From Lepidurus packardi (Eukaryota; Arthropoda; Branchiopoda; Notostraca; Triopsidae), in the NCBI GenBank assembly GCA_023053545.1, contig JAKZAN010000003.1:343501-407500 (forward strand): DNA of 64,000 nt, written 5' to 3'. The notes under the pieces were generated by a model. It searched no databases. It was not told the DNA's origin and saw only the letters and a list, made by a program, of their open reading frames with translations. Below are positions 63,680-64,000 of the stretch, piece by piece; the first letter of the stretch is position 1, and each line of letters opens with the position of its first letter. The position numbers were made by a program, and so were the translations under genes.

Positions 63680-64000
63680 AAGGACTTCATTAAGGGCAGG
63701 GCTAAGGTTTTTGGATACCAGTACTTCCCTGTGGATGGTACTATACCTTCCAAAAAAACGAGTATAGGGAAACCACAGTGGGCTAATCCTTACCCGTGGG
63801 ATTAATTAAAATTTGCTCGTTCGAACCCGCTCCTCTCTAAAACCAAACCAAAACTAAGGAAAGTAGAATCCTAGTTTCTCCGAGGTGGGTTTATTTTTGT
63901 GAAAGGTAATATTACTAGTCTATATCACACTTGCATGTCAGTTTCTAATAAACATGGCTCCTCGTCTGACATCAGACAAAAAGGGAGAAATTCTTGGAAT
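63680..64000 (+). other. Right edge of the window; possible start of a gene
   Basis: An ATG at 63953 opens MAPRLTSDKKGEIL and runs off the window. Too short to identify. AATAAAC near 63946 precedes it. The sequence before it shows nothing recognisable. Confidence 0.25.

Overview
The window is a stretch of eukaryotic, probably arthropod, genomic DNA made almost entirely of transposable elements (TEs). Spliced genes have short introns (about 45-80 nt) with GT/AG ends. The TE families are BEL/Pao and Ty3/gypsy LTR elements, several LINE types including an R2-like one, hAT, PIF/Harbinger, KDZ, and TNP2-type transposons with SAMD3-like or DUF4806 partner genes. I cannot name the species. I see no rRNA gene, no CRISPR array and no clear single-copy host gene; one multi-exon gene (47.9-52.5 kb) is unrecognised.

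Layout. 0-4.7 kb: tail of a BEL/Pao element, a 5'-truncated Ty3/gypsy pol with its 3' LTR, and a decayed LINE. 4.7-9.8 kb: 'CMC-1', a TNP2-type transposon with CACTG terminus and two head-to-head genes, cut off by a BEL/Pao fragment (9.8-13.05 kb). 13.05-13.65 kb: small R2-like and gypsy scraps. 13.65-41.96 kb: a nested set. The outer TNP2/DUF4806 transposon is split inside its transposase gene by 'CMC-2' (15702-37944, 13-bp perfect terminal inverted repeats, TA duplication). CMC-2 contains a SAMD3-like gene, a TNP2 transposase, a CCHC gene, a 1232-codon MULE/SWIM/PHD gene and SINE-like repeats. One SINE-like repeat is split by LINE-1 (27441-36926), which is itself split by the apparently full-length LINE-2 (about 30693-35632). 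42.0-45.3 kb: a decayed hAT. 45.36-56.49 kb: a region bounded by about 86-bp inverted repeats, holding the N-terminal half of a KDZ transposase, a gypsy scrap, the unrecognised gene, a broken hAT (hAT-1) and an intact hAT (hAT-2). 56.49-59.1 kb: R2-like pieces. 59.66-63.68 kb: a structurally complete PIF/Harbinger element.

Four insertions have exact boundaries with target duplications: CMC-2 (TA), hAT-1 (CTTTAGAC), hAT-2 (ACCTATAC) and PIF/Harbinger (TTA). A small hAT-like MITE (CCCGGAAG), LINE-2 (about 15 bp) and LINE-1 (6 bp) are nearly as clear, so insertion order can be read. The most intact coding units are the hAT-2 transposase, LINE-2 ORF1 and ORF2, the 1232-codon MULE gene and the PIF Myb-like gene; the PIF transposase has a single in-frame stop.

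The observations most worth following are: two LINEs with dissimilar ORF2 proteins that share a homologous ORF1, each with ORF1 and ORF2 in one frame across a single stop codon; the two-gene TNP2 transposons; the PHD-bearing MULE protein; and the unrecognised multi-exon gene inside the KDZ region.
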